DNA from: Metellina segmentata
Taxonomy: Eukaryota; Arthropoda; Arachnida; Araneae; Tetragnathidae
DNA length: 64,000 nucleotides
Reading direction: 5' to 3'
NCBI GenBank assembly: GCA_947359465.1
Contig: OX375876.1
Location: forward strand, 71,120,998-71,184,997
The notes under the pieces are model-generated. The model saw only the letters and a program-made list of their open reading frames with translations, searched no databases and had not been told where the DNA came from. Of the stretch, positions 23,890-36,109 are shown piece by piece; position 1 is the stretch's first letter; every line of letters begins with the position of its first letter. A program made the position numbers and the translations under genes.

Positions 23890-24440
23890 CTTTTGATTGC
23901 ATCGAATTTATTTATGAACCAATTTTAAAAATAATTGTACCGTAAGAAAGAGTACATTGTGAGGTATACTGCAATATTTTTAAAATTAAAAACTAACAGT
24001 AATACTATATAGATATGACCATTTTAGTTTTGTATCGGAAGTTACGATCTGAAAGTTCCGAAAATTGTATGACCTACTTTTATTGCATCGATTTTGTTTA
24101 TTAACCAATTTGAAAAATAATTGTACCATAAGAAAGAGTGTAATGTAGTGTATTCAGTGATGTTCTCAAATTTAAAAAATAATGGTTTTTGCCGTAGACA
24201 TAACGGTTTTAACAAAACGTAGCGAAAATATCCGAAGATTCCGAATTTTGTATCACGAACTTTTGATCGCATCCAATTTAATTATTAACCGATTTCAAAA
24301 ATAATAGTACCGTAAGAAAGAGTATATTCTGAGGTATACTGCGATATTTTAAAAATTAAAAACTAATAGTAATTAGATATAGATACGGCAGTTTTAAAAA
24401 AAAGTAACAAAAATGTCCCGATTTTTCCCGAATTTCAAAA
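23890..24440. repeat. ~185-bp internal repeats of Helitron B
   Basis: Three diverged units start at 'gcatcgaattta'-like positions 23899, 24085 and 24269. Each is followed by 'accaattt.aaaaataattgtaccgtaagaaagag' in slightly different form. The same layout is present in the plus-strand copy at about 61780-62260. Confidence 0.8.
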
Positions 24441-25335
24441 AAATATTATCAAGAACCACATTTAAATTTCAAAAAAAACTCGACGAGCTGCAAAAATTTA
24501 CGTTGAGAGGTACTCTTAAAAAAAAACTCACGACTAAAGACTGAAATTTTGAATGTGTTTTGCTCACTCGCGGAAGAAATTTCACTTCTTCAACTTTAAC
24601 ACTTAATAAAACCTAAACTAATAGCCGCATCGGAAAAAAATCTTAATAATTATCCAGGGAATACGATGAAGAACAAAGCATGTTAATTTCATATTTTTCC
24701 GATCAGTACTTTCTCGGGAAACCGTCTAAGAATGGAGCTAAACAACAAAAATTTCAATTCTTCGGCGGCGGCGGCGGCGGCGGCGGTAACTTTTTTTTAA
24801 TATAGAGAGATAATTACTTTTTCAGCAGTACTGGTAAAGCAATCGAAGTAATCGTAATATTCAATATACATTCCAATTTTTCCAAAACTTCCAAATTATG
24901 GTTAATTTAAGTATACTTACTCAGGTGTTTTAGCATGAAACTCATCAAAATATAATAATAAAGAAATGTTTAATAATGCATTCACTAAACTAATAGATAT
25001 TGTATAAAATAAAATGCACTGCAATCAAATATCTGGAATACAATTCATGTGATGTTCACACAAACACAAAATCGAGCATAGAACATAAAGACGGACAGAC
25101 AGACTTTCGCAACCAATTCCACTCACTAAATGAAGATAAGTACTCACTGTATGCAAATTTCCATGAAAATATCTTAAACCGCGTGGACGTGTATAGGGCA
25201 CAACATACAGACAGACAGACACCAAACGAGAAAAAGGCGGATTCGGCATCAGAAGAGTCCAAAATGGATAGAAAACTTGAAATGGGTCGAAAATATTGAA
25301 TGTACAAACAAACACTCCATTCTTATTTATATAGA

Positions 25336-27671
25336 TAATAATTATACCAAAGGTTTTCGACACAGAAAACATTGAGAACTACTACCAGATTTCGGGATAG
25401 TACAAAATTAAAAATAATGACACGTGTTCTTATCGACACAGCTGAAACAAAGACCATTAAATCCTCCCTTATTAGTTTCTACAAACATTATCCACAAAAA
25501 ATGTGCTACATTAGAACTTAAAATGAGAACCCATAGCGATTACTCTAGTGAAAAAAAATTATTTAAAAACTTATTGCAGTATAAACAAAATTAAAGGAAC
25601 TCTTTAAAAAAAAAACCTTTTTGTCGTGTCTTGATAACTAGCCCCAAGGACAAGGACCACACCCCAAATGTAATTTTTCCAACTTAAATTTAACCAAGAT
25701 TTACAACAGTATGCAAGATGAATTCTTTATCTTTAATTTGTTCAAGAATAAAAATCGGCTTACATTATTAACTACGTGCTTACACTTCCAAAAGCATTCA
25801 AAGAAGAAGCCATTTTTCCTATTTGAATTTTCCCACTTGGGTACAAAGGATATATAACTTCGATAACAAACAAAACAGGTTTACGTATTCGAGAAGTGGT
25901 AACACAATTAAGAAAAAGTGCATTGCGTGCAGAGAATATTCTATACTTCCCTAAGACATTCTTTAAGAAAGAGTATGTGTTTACATAAGCTATGTCGCTT
26001 CATTTTTTCTGTTCATACTAAAAGCAAAAAATAATACTCCTGAAACGATTCCACATAATTCACGCCGTTGTATTCCCGAGACTAGTAATTTTACATCAAT
26101 TTATTGCTTTAATTTCCAAGCCTTTATGAAATCAGAGATTAAGTTTGAAGAGAAGGGAGGGAAAAGCTTAAGTCGAGCTACTTTTAAATGTAACAAAAAG
26201 CTTGAAAGCCATTATATTCGTCAGAAAGCAAACGTAAATGATGTTATGTGCATATATTAGATGCGCCATTAGTTTTTTCTGTCGTGGAATTTTCTAATCC
26301 TCCCACGAACAACAATAGACTGGATAGTTTCATGTCCAACAGTTCAATAGGAGTTATTTCATACATATTTAACCTTAATATATCTAATATTTTGGCCATA
26401 CCTAATTTAGTGTTTCGTAAAATATTGTTACTTTTAATTGCTTTGGTATACTGCATCATAAGGTTATTTAGACATATTAGTACATTGATACTAAGACATG
26501 GGAACATACATATGCCAAAATCATACAGAAACTAAGATTTGGACAAACTTTTACTCATTTTATATAGTAAATTGCTACATATTAAGAAAATTTGTTTGTA
26601 AGAATATTGTGGATTGAGTATAGACACACTGATGCTAATTGCAAGATTACAAGCACATCCGCTGAAAAATAATCTATCCCATTTACTGAAATTGAATTGA
26701 ATATTTTCCCCCAATTTATATATATAAGGTATGTCATTTTTGCGTGATTTAAATATGTCATTTTTGACCAAATATTCCAAAAGCAGTTTTTGATCTTATT
26801 TGATAGAGTATTTATATGACTTTCCAAAGTATATTTGATTTTTTTCTCTAAGTTTATTAGTTGACTAGATAATATGATTTTAATCAAGACAGGAAAACCG
26901 AAAATAGGTTTGGAAACCACCGGAAATGGCCATTAAAAGACAAAAAAAACCTTCAAAATTTAAATTTAAAACTTACTTTTTTTTGCAAATAAAATTTTAG
27001 AAAAGTTTCTCAAATGTTTAAATGATTTCTCTTTTGGAAATATTGTGAACATTTTTAAAGCGAAGTGAAAAACAAAATTGTTTACACAAACAGTAAAAAC
27101 AAGAAAGAGCAAGCGATACACTTCAAACTGCTTTTACTCTAAATTAATATTTTTGCACTATTTCCTCACTTCAAATGTGCATAACGCAAAACGTTATTGA
27201 CGGATTCTCGTAAAATTTCCAGAACGTGTTCTTATAATGATGTCTAGTGCTTGAACTATAATAATTATAATGAGTAGAAAAGTTTTCAAATTATGGTCAT
27301 ATATTTAAGAAATATGACTGTAAAACTTTCAAAAATTTTACATTCATTTTTCGATTGCTTGTAGAATTTTTGTTTATATAAATTTCTTTTTGATTCTAGT
27401 TCATTTACTAGACAAATGCATTTAGGTTTTTAGGAAAGCATCATTTTTCAAATTGGTTGAATAGATTTTCATGTAGCACTTTTGAAGTTTTTGACACATT
27501 TACTTAAAATTTCATACATAATTATGAGTTTTTCAAAATTATTAATATATAATTTTAAAATTTATAGCACAATGCTATTTTTAATACCACTAAACATAAA
27601 AATATCATTAAAATGTTCCAAAATCACATTTAAAAAATAGGGCCTACAACGTGTCCGGATACCTTAAGTTA
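25336..27671. other. AT-rich interval without recognised feature
   Basis: Overlapping short frames on both strands at about 26240-26920 have no recognisable motif. I see no terminal repeats or tandem arrays, apart from a 17-base A run near 27811. Confidence 0.45.
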
Positions 27672-29082
27672 CACTCTAAAACAAAATAAAAAAATACAAC
27701 TAGTTTTAATCACAGAATGTAACTAAATTTACAAGGTTGGTAAAGTACTTATAAATGAGTAAATGATTAAAATTTGAGACAGAAATATGCAAACTTTATG
27801 GAGAAATATTAAAAAAAAAAAAAAAAGTGGTATCATTTAGTATGGCATATTAACGCCATTATTCCTTAATGTATCATGTGAAGCGACTTGGTAGAGAGTC
27901 ATACAGGCTCTTTATGAAGTCCTACGATAGTCCATCGCAATCTTCTTGAACCCTGTCATTTAGTTTCAGCAGATTACACTGTACGGGAGTGGCGATATCT
28001 CGTCCATTCTCGATCAGGGACAGGTCCTGTGAGTATGCAGGCCATGGTAAGATAGCGTTGTGTCGTTGACAAGCTCTGTACATGGCAGCAATATGGGGTG
28101 GAGCATTGTCTTGTTGAAAAAGTTGATGAACCTGAAAGTTCAGGAATGGGAGCGTAACTGGCTGTAAAACTTCTTGTACATAACGCTGGTCCGACAAAGA
28201 GCCCGTAAAGAATACCAAAGGTGATTTGGCATCATTCGCAATTGCACCCCACACCATGACATCAGGTCTTCTGGACGTGTGACGCTGCACTACAAACCGT
28301 GAATCTTGGCGCCGACCAAGTTGCCCCCACACACTTATTGGACTGTCGTCTCCACCCAGACAGAAGCGGGGTTCGTCAGTGAAGACCAATCGATACCACT
28401 CGACACCCCGTGTCCATCTGGCACGACATCATTCCAGTTTTTGACAGGGATGCAATACTGTTAAAGGCAGTCATCGCGACGGTCTATGTGAGTTGTCCCA
28501 CGTCGTGAAACCGTCTTCAAATGGTGCGATCACTTATTGGCTGATTAAGAAAGCTTCCCATTACCCGTTGGATGTCTGCAAAAGTGCCTGTTGGATCAGT
28601 ACGCACATGTTTTACAACACGTCGATCCTCCCTCTATCCTGTTTCTCTAGGCCTTCCAGAGCCTAGTTGACGCTGCCATGTGCATTGTTGTATCCACCGC
28701 TGCCAACAGCGTGCAAAAATAACATCGCTACAACCAATATGTTACGCAATCCGCCGATTAGAACATCCACCTCTTATTACACGGCCTCTGTAAAACTCTC
28801 CCAGTTGCTTATATTGCTTACGAACTTTTTCCGAGGCATAATTCAATGAAAAACCGTGTAACGAACACAACAGCATGAATCGAAATGAATTTTCTGCACA
28901 ACTGGATGTCCTTTTATGCCTCGATCTACAGCGTGTTTGAGAGCTGCCCTAGATGTGGCATATGTTCAAACGATTCCGAAATTTTAATCATTTGCATCTC
29001 CAACGCAGATGTACCACTCCTCCAAATTTTATTTATACAGATATAATCCTTCCAGGTGGAACTTTTGTTTTGTCTTAGAGTG
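27672..29082 (-). mobile_element. Tc1-like element, decayed
   Basis: The ends CACTCTAAAACAAAATAAAA and the inverted right end CACTCTAAGACAAAACAAAA are flanked by TA (27670-27671 and 29083-29084). The 1411-bp length and minus-strand transposase are typical of Tc1 elements. Confidence 0.85.
27922..28853 (-). pseudogene. Tc1-like transposase relic with a 155-codon open catalytic region
   Basis: It starts near 28853 with 'MPRKKFVSNI'. Shifted frames then give DNA-binding-region blocks such as 'IFARCWQRWIQQ', 'GSGRPRETG' and 'REDRRVVKHV'. From 28389 the frame is open: 'MVFTDEPRFCLGGDD' (first Asp), 'VMVWGAIA', 'FQQDNAPPHIA' (second Asp), and 'WPAYSQDLSLIENGRD' (final Glu). There are 32 residues between the second Asp and the Glu instead of the usual 34, so two residues were probably lost. 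The Ser of the usual TDESRF motif is Pro. It is dead overall because of upstream frameshifts and stops. Confidence 0.85.
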
Positions 29083-29609
29083 TATTTATCCGTTTCGTAC
29101 CATTATAATTGCTATTCCCGCCAATTATATTAACCTTGACATGCAATTATGTTCCATTCGCACAAATGATAGTTTCAAGTGATATTATTGTTCTAAGTTT
29201 CATATTTTTGACCACATTTTCGAATGTTGATGACGATTTGATTCGTGACTATATGGTCAAAACTTATTTTTCTCTAGGAATTGTTTGAACTGTCAATTTT
29301 GAGCGTAAATTTAACTCCGAAAATAGTTCGATTTTTTCCTCTAATGTCGTTTTTTAAGACACGAGGTCAAAATAAGCAGCGATGTACGGCTTAAAGTGCG
29401 TTCCGAACCTTTCCGAACACCTTGTACACTTTTAACCTAGAACCAGGTTACTAACAACTCAGGTACCAGACCAGTTCGTTAATTCCTGTCATTAAAATGA
29501 ATCTTCATGATTCCATGCGAAATAAACAAATCAAAATTTATAAGCATTCAAAATTGTCACACGATAGCTTTATTTCACGATCTGAGCGTTGTTAAAAATT
29601 ACGAAGTAC
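29083..29609. other. AT-rich interval without recognised feature
   Basis: No coding motif or repeat end was recognised between the Tc1 relic and the SINE fragment. Confidence 0.4.
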
Positions 29610-29712
29610 TGTCCTCAAATTATTTTCTTTAGGATAAATTCCAGACCATTGCCAATAGCCCCGTGGGGTGATCCAATACCACGTTAATTCAAGTACCCGC
29701 CTTAATTTTATA
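29610..29712 (+). mobile_element. SINE 3' fragment
   Basis: It contains 'gaccattgccaatagcccc...gtgatccaataccacgtta', matching the conserved 3' block of the SINE family in plus orientation, followed by 'aagtacccgcc'. The head and body are missing. Confidence 0.6.
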
Positions 29713-30480
29713 AAACTTCCTCAGCAAAAATAACTTTTTTCTTCACAAAGATTGTTTTTTGTAAAAATAAAAATTGCTCACTAGACGATAAAATAATGTT
29801 TCATCATGCAAGTTATAAATACTGTATGTTTTTTTTCAGTTTCATATAAATCCTTTTAAAGTTAACACATTGTATCTGTTTTCATACAAATTTTCACGTT
29901 TCTTTTCAGACAAACTACCTTTGCCAAAGAAGTGAAGGATTGTGTACCCCTTTACAAAAGAAAAAAATATTGCCTCTTCTATACAAACACTTGAGTTGGG
30001 AAAGAACTTGTGCGGGTGTGCTAAGATTTTATAACACACAGTTATATTATACAGTTCTTTAAATAAGAGACCATTATGTTTTCAAATAACGTTTACACAT
30101 TGTTTTCTCGATTAACACTTCTGGTGGTTGTTCAATGAGATATCTCGTCATCTGCAAAAGTGACCAGTTTTTTATGGACTAGATATCAACAGAAGAAAAC
30201 TGACTAGATCGTGATCTAGTCATCATCAACAAATTTGCATAGTATGTCTTGACGAGACGATATCACGTAATTAGCAAAATTGGTCAAATCTTGGTGGACG
30301 GGGTATCTGATCGGAACCATTTGGATTGTTAATGAATAAATCCAACTACTTAACCCAACTACCTACCGATAACTTTTGCAGATCTTGTTATTTTACAACC
30401 ACTGAAGTTACTCAAGACACTTCGGCATCAATTTATATGATCATTTTTACAAATTGAGTATTTAATTTGTCGAGATTCGA
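29713..30480. other. Unassigned interval containing a dispersed-repeat fragment
   Basis: The segment 30140-30310 has two related blocks ('gatatctcgtcatctgcaaaagtgaccag' and 'gacgagacgatatcacg...ggtcaaatc'). Similar blocks flank the Tc1 element at 14750-14827 and 16124-16200. No coding motif is present. Confidence 0.4.
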
Positions 30481-30488
30481 CAGATAAC

Positions 30489-30838
30489 ATTTTACTTTCG
30501 AATCATTATTTGTAAATATTTTACTTTTGAATGATTATTTGTAAACATTTTACTTTGGAATCATTACTTGCAAACATATTACTTTGGAATCATTATTTGT
30601 AAACCTTTTACTTTTGAATCATTATTTGTAAACATTTTACTTTTGAATCATTATTTGTAAACATTTTACCTTTGAAACATTATTTGTAAACATTTTACTT
30701 TTGAATCATTATTTGTAAACATTTAATTTTGAATCATTATTTGTAAACATTTTAATTTTGAACAATTATTTTTAAACATTTTACTTTTGAATCATTATTT
30801 GTCTACATTTTACTTTTGAATCATTATTTGAAAAACAT
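30489..30838. repeat. 29-bp minisatellite
   Basis: About twelve units of ATTTTACTTTTGAATCATTA plus TTTGTAAAC, with single-base variants and one or two small indels. The array is AT-rich and shows no open frame. Confidence 0.95.
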
Positions 30839-30859
30839 TTTTTTAATGTCTAACCACTG

Positions 30860-31060
30860 ACCTCTATAATCTTTTCCCTAACAAGGGGCTGACTAACGGT
30901 AATTTGTGAGGACAAGTGGGAAGGATGCCTTTGCTTGGCAATAACCAACATCTATATGTTTACAAACCGAGATTTGAACTATTGATTGTAACACACATAA
31001 ACACACACACACGCAGGTTGAGAAACGCTATAACCATAGTACCAGGAGGCAGCATATAAT
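30860..31060 (-). mobile_element. Possible tRNA-derived SINE
   Basis: On the minus strand there is an A-box-like 'TGGTTATAGCGTTT' (about 31032-31045). Downstream is a B-box-like 'AGTTCAAATCTC' (about 30973-30984), separated by a (GT)n-containing spacer that is longer than in a tRNA. The rest of the body is not related by eye to the main SINE family. Confidence 0.35.
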
Positions 31061-33063
31061 TATACATTAAAGTACAATGAGAAGAAACTAAATTTCTGTG
31101 ATGAATGATTTGAATGTATTGTATGCAATTGAAATTGACTTCTTACTTATACGACTGAGATTGAATTGTTGCTCAGTTACCGTATATGCTTGGTTGAGTT
31201 ACAAAATAACACATATATTGGAGAGCTGAAATTCCATCTAAATCTCATTTTTCGTTTCTGTTATTTACACATCCCCTGCGAGTTTCACGTGTCCCGATAG
31301 AAATGGTTATGCTGTCAGGGCAACCCCTTCAACATTTTGAAAACATGAACGAGTACACATTTATCCCACGAAGTTCTGAAAGTATTTTTAAAAGCTTTAG
31401 GGTAAAGTCATCGTACAGATTAAAAATCCCTCCCCCTCCAGGTTGCATTAAATTCGCTTTACTTGCCGTACTTAGCGAAGCGATGGTTACACACCAGAAT
31501 CTTTCCCCAACAAAAATGAGTTGCCGGAGGGCACACAGCATATACTACATCTCGCATTAAAATTTTGCTGATGTGACGTTTCTGGGGAAGAGTACGGAAT
31601 GAAATGAAAAGTTTTGTAATGGATTCTAGTGGTATACAATCACCTTTTCGTATTAGGAAGCCTGGTATCATAGCGTTTTGGCTTGTCGTAAGGAGATGAA
31701 AGAATTCACTGATAGCTTACATGTAAGAATGTGTTCCGATGCTCAGATTTATACAACTTAGTCGGAACTCAGATTTTTACACCTTAAAATCACAGCATGA
31801 TGGGTGCCTTCCCGGTAGCATAAAGTGCTTAAAACTGTGACGTACGTCGTAGAAGAATTGTGACTTAATTTTATCAAAATGTTGGCCTTTTTTTCAATCA
31901 TAAGTTACGATGTCTTGCAATAACTTAGCAGTACAGTGCAAAGCGCGCTCCTTGACACACCTTTTTTCTTCTCTAGCTACTGAACAACCTCCCTACACCT
32001 CCCCCCAAATTACCACAAATACTTCATAGATAACACATCTATGTCAATGACAAAATATTTAACTTCAAAAGTTATCAACAAAATTGCAAATTTTGAATGT
32101 ACGCCTTAGTTTAAAATGAAGTTAGTTAACTATGTTTTATTACAAATATGTAACACATATTTAGCCTATAATTGTGTTTTACGTCTGTTTTTGATTTTAC
32201 TGCAGTTTTCAAAATCTGATCAAAATGCCTGCAGAAAAATTGCAATTGCTTGGAGTTGTGTTGCAGAACACTGGATATAATTCTGCAATCGGGGGGTGCG
32301 TCTATTTGTGTAACAATAAATACATCTTAAAAAACTATCGTTTTGAACTTAGTCAAGGGTGCAGTTGAGATGGTGACTGAATGGTTTGCACTATTTTACC
32401 TTTATAAGTTTTTAACCCCAGAAAGGTTTAAACTTGCCGTGAACACCTTTATCTGTTCTAGAAACTGAAGTCTTTCCTGCGTGATCTAATCATTTTTGAT
32501 ATTCTTGACCAATATAATCCTCTTTAGGATTATTTCAACCACTAGATGTGTTTATTAATCATGTATATTACAGAAAAATAAAATTACATGATTTGGAAAT
32601 TTCATGTAGCTCAGAAGGTAATTTATTCAGTTTGTAATCTTTTTTTATTCGTTCAATACTTTTGAAATTTGAAAATGAACACGTGAGTGCCTTTATTTTG
32701 AAGAGAAATATGAAATGAAATCGTGAGTAATTCTAGATATAATTTTAGCAAACTTTCTTGGAAGACTGGTTTACGATGTTCTAAATCCTCCCACAAGTTA
32801 GATAGAAAAGAAGAATATTATACTTGGAGAGTATAATGCATTAAGTACATTACAACTTAGAGGGGATTTAATATAAACTGTACCGGTAGAGTTTAATAGC
32901 TCTAGCAAAAGAACGAATTTTCCTCGAGAATATTTCTTTATTACATACAAACTAAATTCTCAAAACTTCCTTTATAAGCTAAACTTTTTCGGTCAGAAAT
33001 TTGTTGCATTCGCAGCTATGTTATGTAACTTCATTTGACATGATCATTTCGTAAAACTTATTT
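31061..33063. other. Unassigned interval
   Basis: A less AT-rich patch at 31240-31690 has open frames on both strands but no motif I recognise; the overlap argues against a confident call. The rest is AT-rich without visible repeats. Confidence 0.4.
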
Positions 33064-33190
33064 AACCTAGAGCCTCCCATATAAATCATTATCTAGGAAT
33101 GTTAACCTTGAGCCTCTCTTATAAATCATTACATAGGAGCGTTAACCTAGTACACTCCCATATCAATAATTTTATGTGGGAGTTAACAAG
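33064..33190. repeat. 40-bp tandem repeat, three copies
   Basis: Units start at 33064, 33104 and 33144 with 'aacct(a/t)g..cctc.c.tataaatcatt'. Similarity decreases in the third unit. Confidence 0.8.
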
Positions 33191-33939
33191 TTCTTTTCAT
33201 TTCTGTGTTTGATGGTAATATTAGTACATAACTTAATTGTTACTTAAACTAATAGGCGCTGTTACTCTGTAACTAAGATAGAATTTACGCTCCTTTTGTA
33301 GTAGATAAACTAAAACTTTCATAATAACTGACACACTTAAATTATCAATAATTTTGTACCTCTACACAATAACTTTGAACCAACCCTTGAATAAGATGCC
33401 AGTTTAAACGCTTAGTATACGTAATCAACAGCTTTTCCAGCTCCTGTAATCCGTGTTTGATCAGAGTTCAAAAAAAATATTTTGCTCACTACTGTCAGAA
33501 TGTAACTGTCTACTGAGTCAGTGACACCTTATCTACCTTTCGAATGTTCAGTATAGGTTTATTATCTGCATACTCGCGAGACTAATGTGCTTCATCGAGT
33601 CTCATTTCGTTCCATTTTGAGAATCTAGTAGCACATCAAAAAACACTTTATTTTAGATTTTTCTTCTATTTTCAAACACTACATTTTCCGAAGTTGTTAG
33701 GTAAAGACAAGTTCATTAAGTGCCAATATCTTGATCATAAGGCACTAAAATGTTTATTTCACTCATGTAATTAGAGAGTGAGTCATTATAAATTAATTGG
33801 CAGTACCAACTCGATGACTTGATTCACGGTGCCATGCTTGGCATAACGGTTGGGCTAGACACCTTTTCATCTCTACAATTATAAAAGAAAGTGTTTGTTT
33901 GTCTGTTTTTGATCCTGCAAAATCCTGACCATTCTATGG

Positions 33940-34124
33940 TAATGGTAATTTTAGTTAACGTCGTACTAGAGCAACACAACGGGCTATTGACGACGGTCCG
34001 GAATCAGTCCCTTAAGGGAAAGATTCGAGGACAACACCTCGTAATTTTGAACCACGGTCAGATGACGAAGCAACACCTGAGCTGGCACCCCACTCTCCAA
34101 ACTTCCACGCCAACCCAACGTGAA
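33940..34124 (-). mobile_element. SINE inserted in Helitron C, 12-bp target duplication
   Basis: ACCATTCTATGG occurs at 33928-33939 and 34125-34136. The insert in minus orientation contains 'gagtggggtgccagctcagg', 'cgtcatctgaccgtgg' and 'aatagcccgttgtgttgctc'. These are the body and tail of the family without the tRNA head. Confidence 0.85.
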
Positions 34125-34490
34125 ACCATTCTATGGCACTTACAACAATGGGATTTGGCACACATATTAGTCCGAAATATTTGCAATTTTTGGGTCGCGG
34201 CGATTTTTAAAATTCAATCTATCTAGAAGATTTTTAAATGAATTTCATAGTTTTGTTCTCCATTGGTTTTTCAAACGCTGATATCTTTTTCTACTCATGC
34301 GACCTTGCAATCAGGGTTTGGAATCATGCCAAGTTTTTGTCATCCGCAGGACGCGGAGAAATTTTTTTTTTTCGTTTCCGCTTCGATTTTGCTCGACTGA
34401 TTTTCCAGCCAGACGATAGACGTTTTAAATGAAGTCAAAGTTCTTTTTTCTATCTCCTAGACAGTTAAAGATAGAGTAAAAATTTCATCG

Positions 34491-34800
34491 GATTTGAAAT
34501 ATGCGGAAAATTTCAGTTTAGATTGATACCTAAAGATATGATTTTCTTTAAATAAATAAATTTTTAATTGAATATATCTTCAACGAATTTGAAATCTGCG
34601 GAAAATTTCAGTTTAGATTGATACCTAAAAATATGATTTTCTTTAAATACATAAATTTTTAATTGAATATATCTTCAACGGATTTGAAATATGCGGAAAA
34701 TTTCAGTTTAAATTGATACCTAAAAATATGATTTTCTTTAAATAAATAAATTTTTAATTGAATATATCTTCAATGGATTTGAAATCTGCGGAAAATTTTA
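34491..34800. repeat. 95-bp tandem repeat in Helitron C
   Basis: Units begin with 'gaaat(a/c)tgcggaaaattt' at 34496, 34591, 34686 and 34781, an exact 95-base period. The first three units are nearly identical and the fourth is partial. Confidence 0.95.
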
Positions 34801-34869
34801 CGCCAACTTAATACCTTACACCACGGGCACGGGCAACGCCGGGCAAGCCACGCAGTGGCTTGTCGTCTA

Positions 34870-35885
34870 TATGCAATAATTAAGTAGCTAATTTTTGTTT
34901 GTTTTTTTAAGTTGACTAAAAACAGTTTGCCGCTAATCCCATTTTCTTATATACCTACTTTTTTCAATCGATGGAGCTAAGGTGATCAATAGGGCTACAC
35001 TAATCTCATAAATTTCTGTAAACTCTCTTAAATGCTGTATAATCTCAGCTTTATTAATTTAAGTATAGCTCAAAATGTACCTTTTTTTAACCTTCCTAAG
35101 TTATTGCATTCAGGTGACGATTTAATGTAAGTTATTTGTTTCAGTCATAGGCATGAAATATTGGCAAACTGAGCATTAATATTGATAGAGCTTCAAAGAG
35201 AGGAACCAACATGTCGACCAGTAGTTACGTGACTGTTCTGTGAAACATTTAATCGGTTGACCGATTTGGCAGCTTATCACCTCGTTTGGTGATATAACTT
35301 CTTATGGCAGGTACATGTGGATGTACATTTATATAGGGACATCAAAAGTGGTGAAATCGCCAAAGTATACTGCTATATCGTATATATTAATTAGATGATG
35401 AATAAATAGATGGTTTTCAACTCCTATCCCGTGGACTCACCAGGTGATGAAGAATTCCACACGGTAGAAAAAAGAAGTATAAAGGTCACTGTACTATTTA
35501 GTTTTAGCCACATGATTATGGGTTCATAAAAAAGGTTACCATTGTTCACTCTACTTTCATACTTCCTCAATGGTTTCATTTACCCTAAGTGTGAACTACT
35601 TTACTTCATAAAGTACTTACATCATTATGTGCACCAACATTTAGAACGATGTATAATTTACCTTCCGTCTTAGTGATAGTACTTGATAAATCGATTTATC
35701 GCAAAAAAAAAAAATTATTAAAGCTGACATTCTAATCCGATTTCTAGTAGAAAACATGATTGTTGAGTGACAAATAAATCATTAATTTCTTCATAATTCT
35801 ACACATAGTAATTAAAGAACGTTATCTAGCAATGTTTGTGTGCTACAACGTCACTTCGAGTTTAGAGACTTCAGAACTCTTTTGT
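34870..35885. other. AT-rich interval without recognised feature
   Basis: No coding motif or repeat boundary was recognised. Confidence 0.4.
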
Positions 35886-36035
35886 TGCAAAAAATGATTT
35901 ACAAAAAACCCTATCTGATTATACAGAGAAGACATTCATACGTAATAACACTTTTAGTTGCAAACAATGATTTACAAAATACCCTATCTGATTATGCAGA
36001 GAAGACATTCATACTTAATAACACTTTTATAGAAC
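35886..36035. repeat. ~75-bp direct duplication
   Basis: Two adjacent units share 'atgatttacaaaa.accctatctgattat.cagagaagacattcatac.taataacactttta' with few differences. Confidence 0.85.
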
Positions 36036-36109
36036 TGTCTCGTTTTACATTATTTTCACTGATGAAAGTTAGACAGAGGTAGGGGATCTTTTCATAAATG
36101 CCATCACCA

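Larger units (their letters stand above)
23258..24810 (-). mobile_element. Helitron B, nested in Helitron A
   Basis: On the minus strand the element starts TCTCTCTATATTA (24810), soon followed by a (CCG)n run, and ends in a GC-rich hairpin cluster closing with CTAG at 23258. The boundaries are proven by the two empty Helitron A copies. Those carry the equivalent of 'gaagaataattact', whereas here it reads 'gaagaa', element, 'taattact', so insertion was between A and T with no target duplication. The interior has three ~185-bp AT-rich repeats and no open reading frame of recognised function. The copy at 61334 is closely similar, which suggests recent activity. Confidence 0.88.
21764..25335 (-). 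mobile_element. Helitron A (non-autonomous), minus strand, containing nested Helitron B
   Basis: On the minus strand it begins TCTATATAAATAAGAATGG (25335 downward) and ends GGTCGGGTATTTTGCTAG at 21764. It sits between A (complement of 25336) and T (complement of 21763), the Helitron signature of TC...CTAG inserted at A|T without duplication. A short stem CCGA/TCGG lies about 13 bases before CTAG. No Rep/helicase gene is present, so it is non-autonomous. A part of about 400 bp containing the 20-bp minisatellite is tandemly duplicated (about 22035-22440 and 22456-22860). Length without the nested element is about 2.0 kb. Confidence 0.85.
33870..34869 (+). mobile_element. Third Helitron-like element (Helitron C)
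   Basis: It begins after A at 33869 with TCTCTACAATTATAAAAG and then 'aaagtgtttgtttgtctg', closely parallel to the 5' region of Helitron A. It ends in a GC-rich block, 'cacgggcaacgccgggc', followed by the hairpin AAGCCACGCAGTGGCTT (34844-34860) and 'gtcgtctat', where a CTRR end would be expected but is not exact. The interior holds a SINE and a 95-bp tandem repeat. No coding capacity was found. The 3' boundary is approximate. Confidence 0.6.

Noticed and set aside
25000..25299. Open frame antisense to Helitron A, with counterparts at 41833-42222 and 43518-43727
   Set aside because: It runs through the TCTG microsatellite and element 5' end in all copies; the amino-acid sequence is driven by the repeat (DRQTDRQT) and is not a protein family.
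30489..30838. CRISPR-like array
   Set aside because: The 29-bp units are contiguous without unique spacers; it is a eukaryotic minisatellite.
31303..31671. Open frames on both strands in a less AT-rich patch
   Set aside because: Neither frame shows a recognisable motif or splice-site pattern; noted only as unassigned.
32607..32625. 'atgtagctcagaaggtaat', resembling a tRNA A box
   Set aside because: No B box at suitable distance and no cloverleaf.
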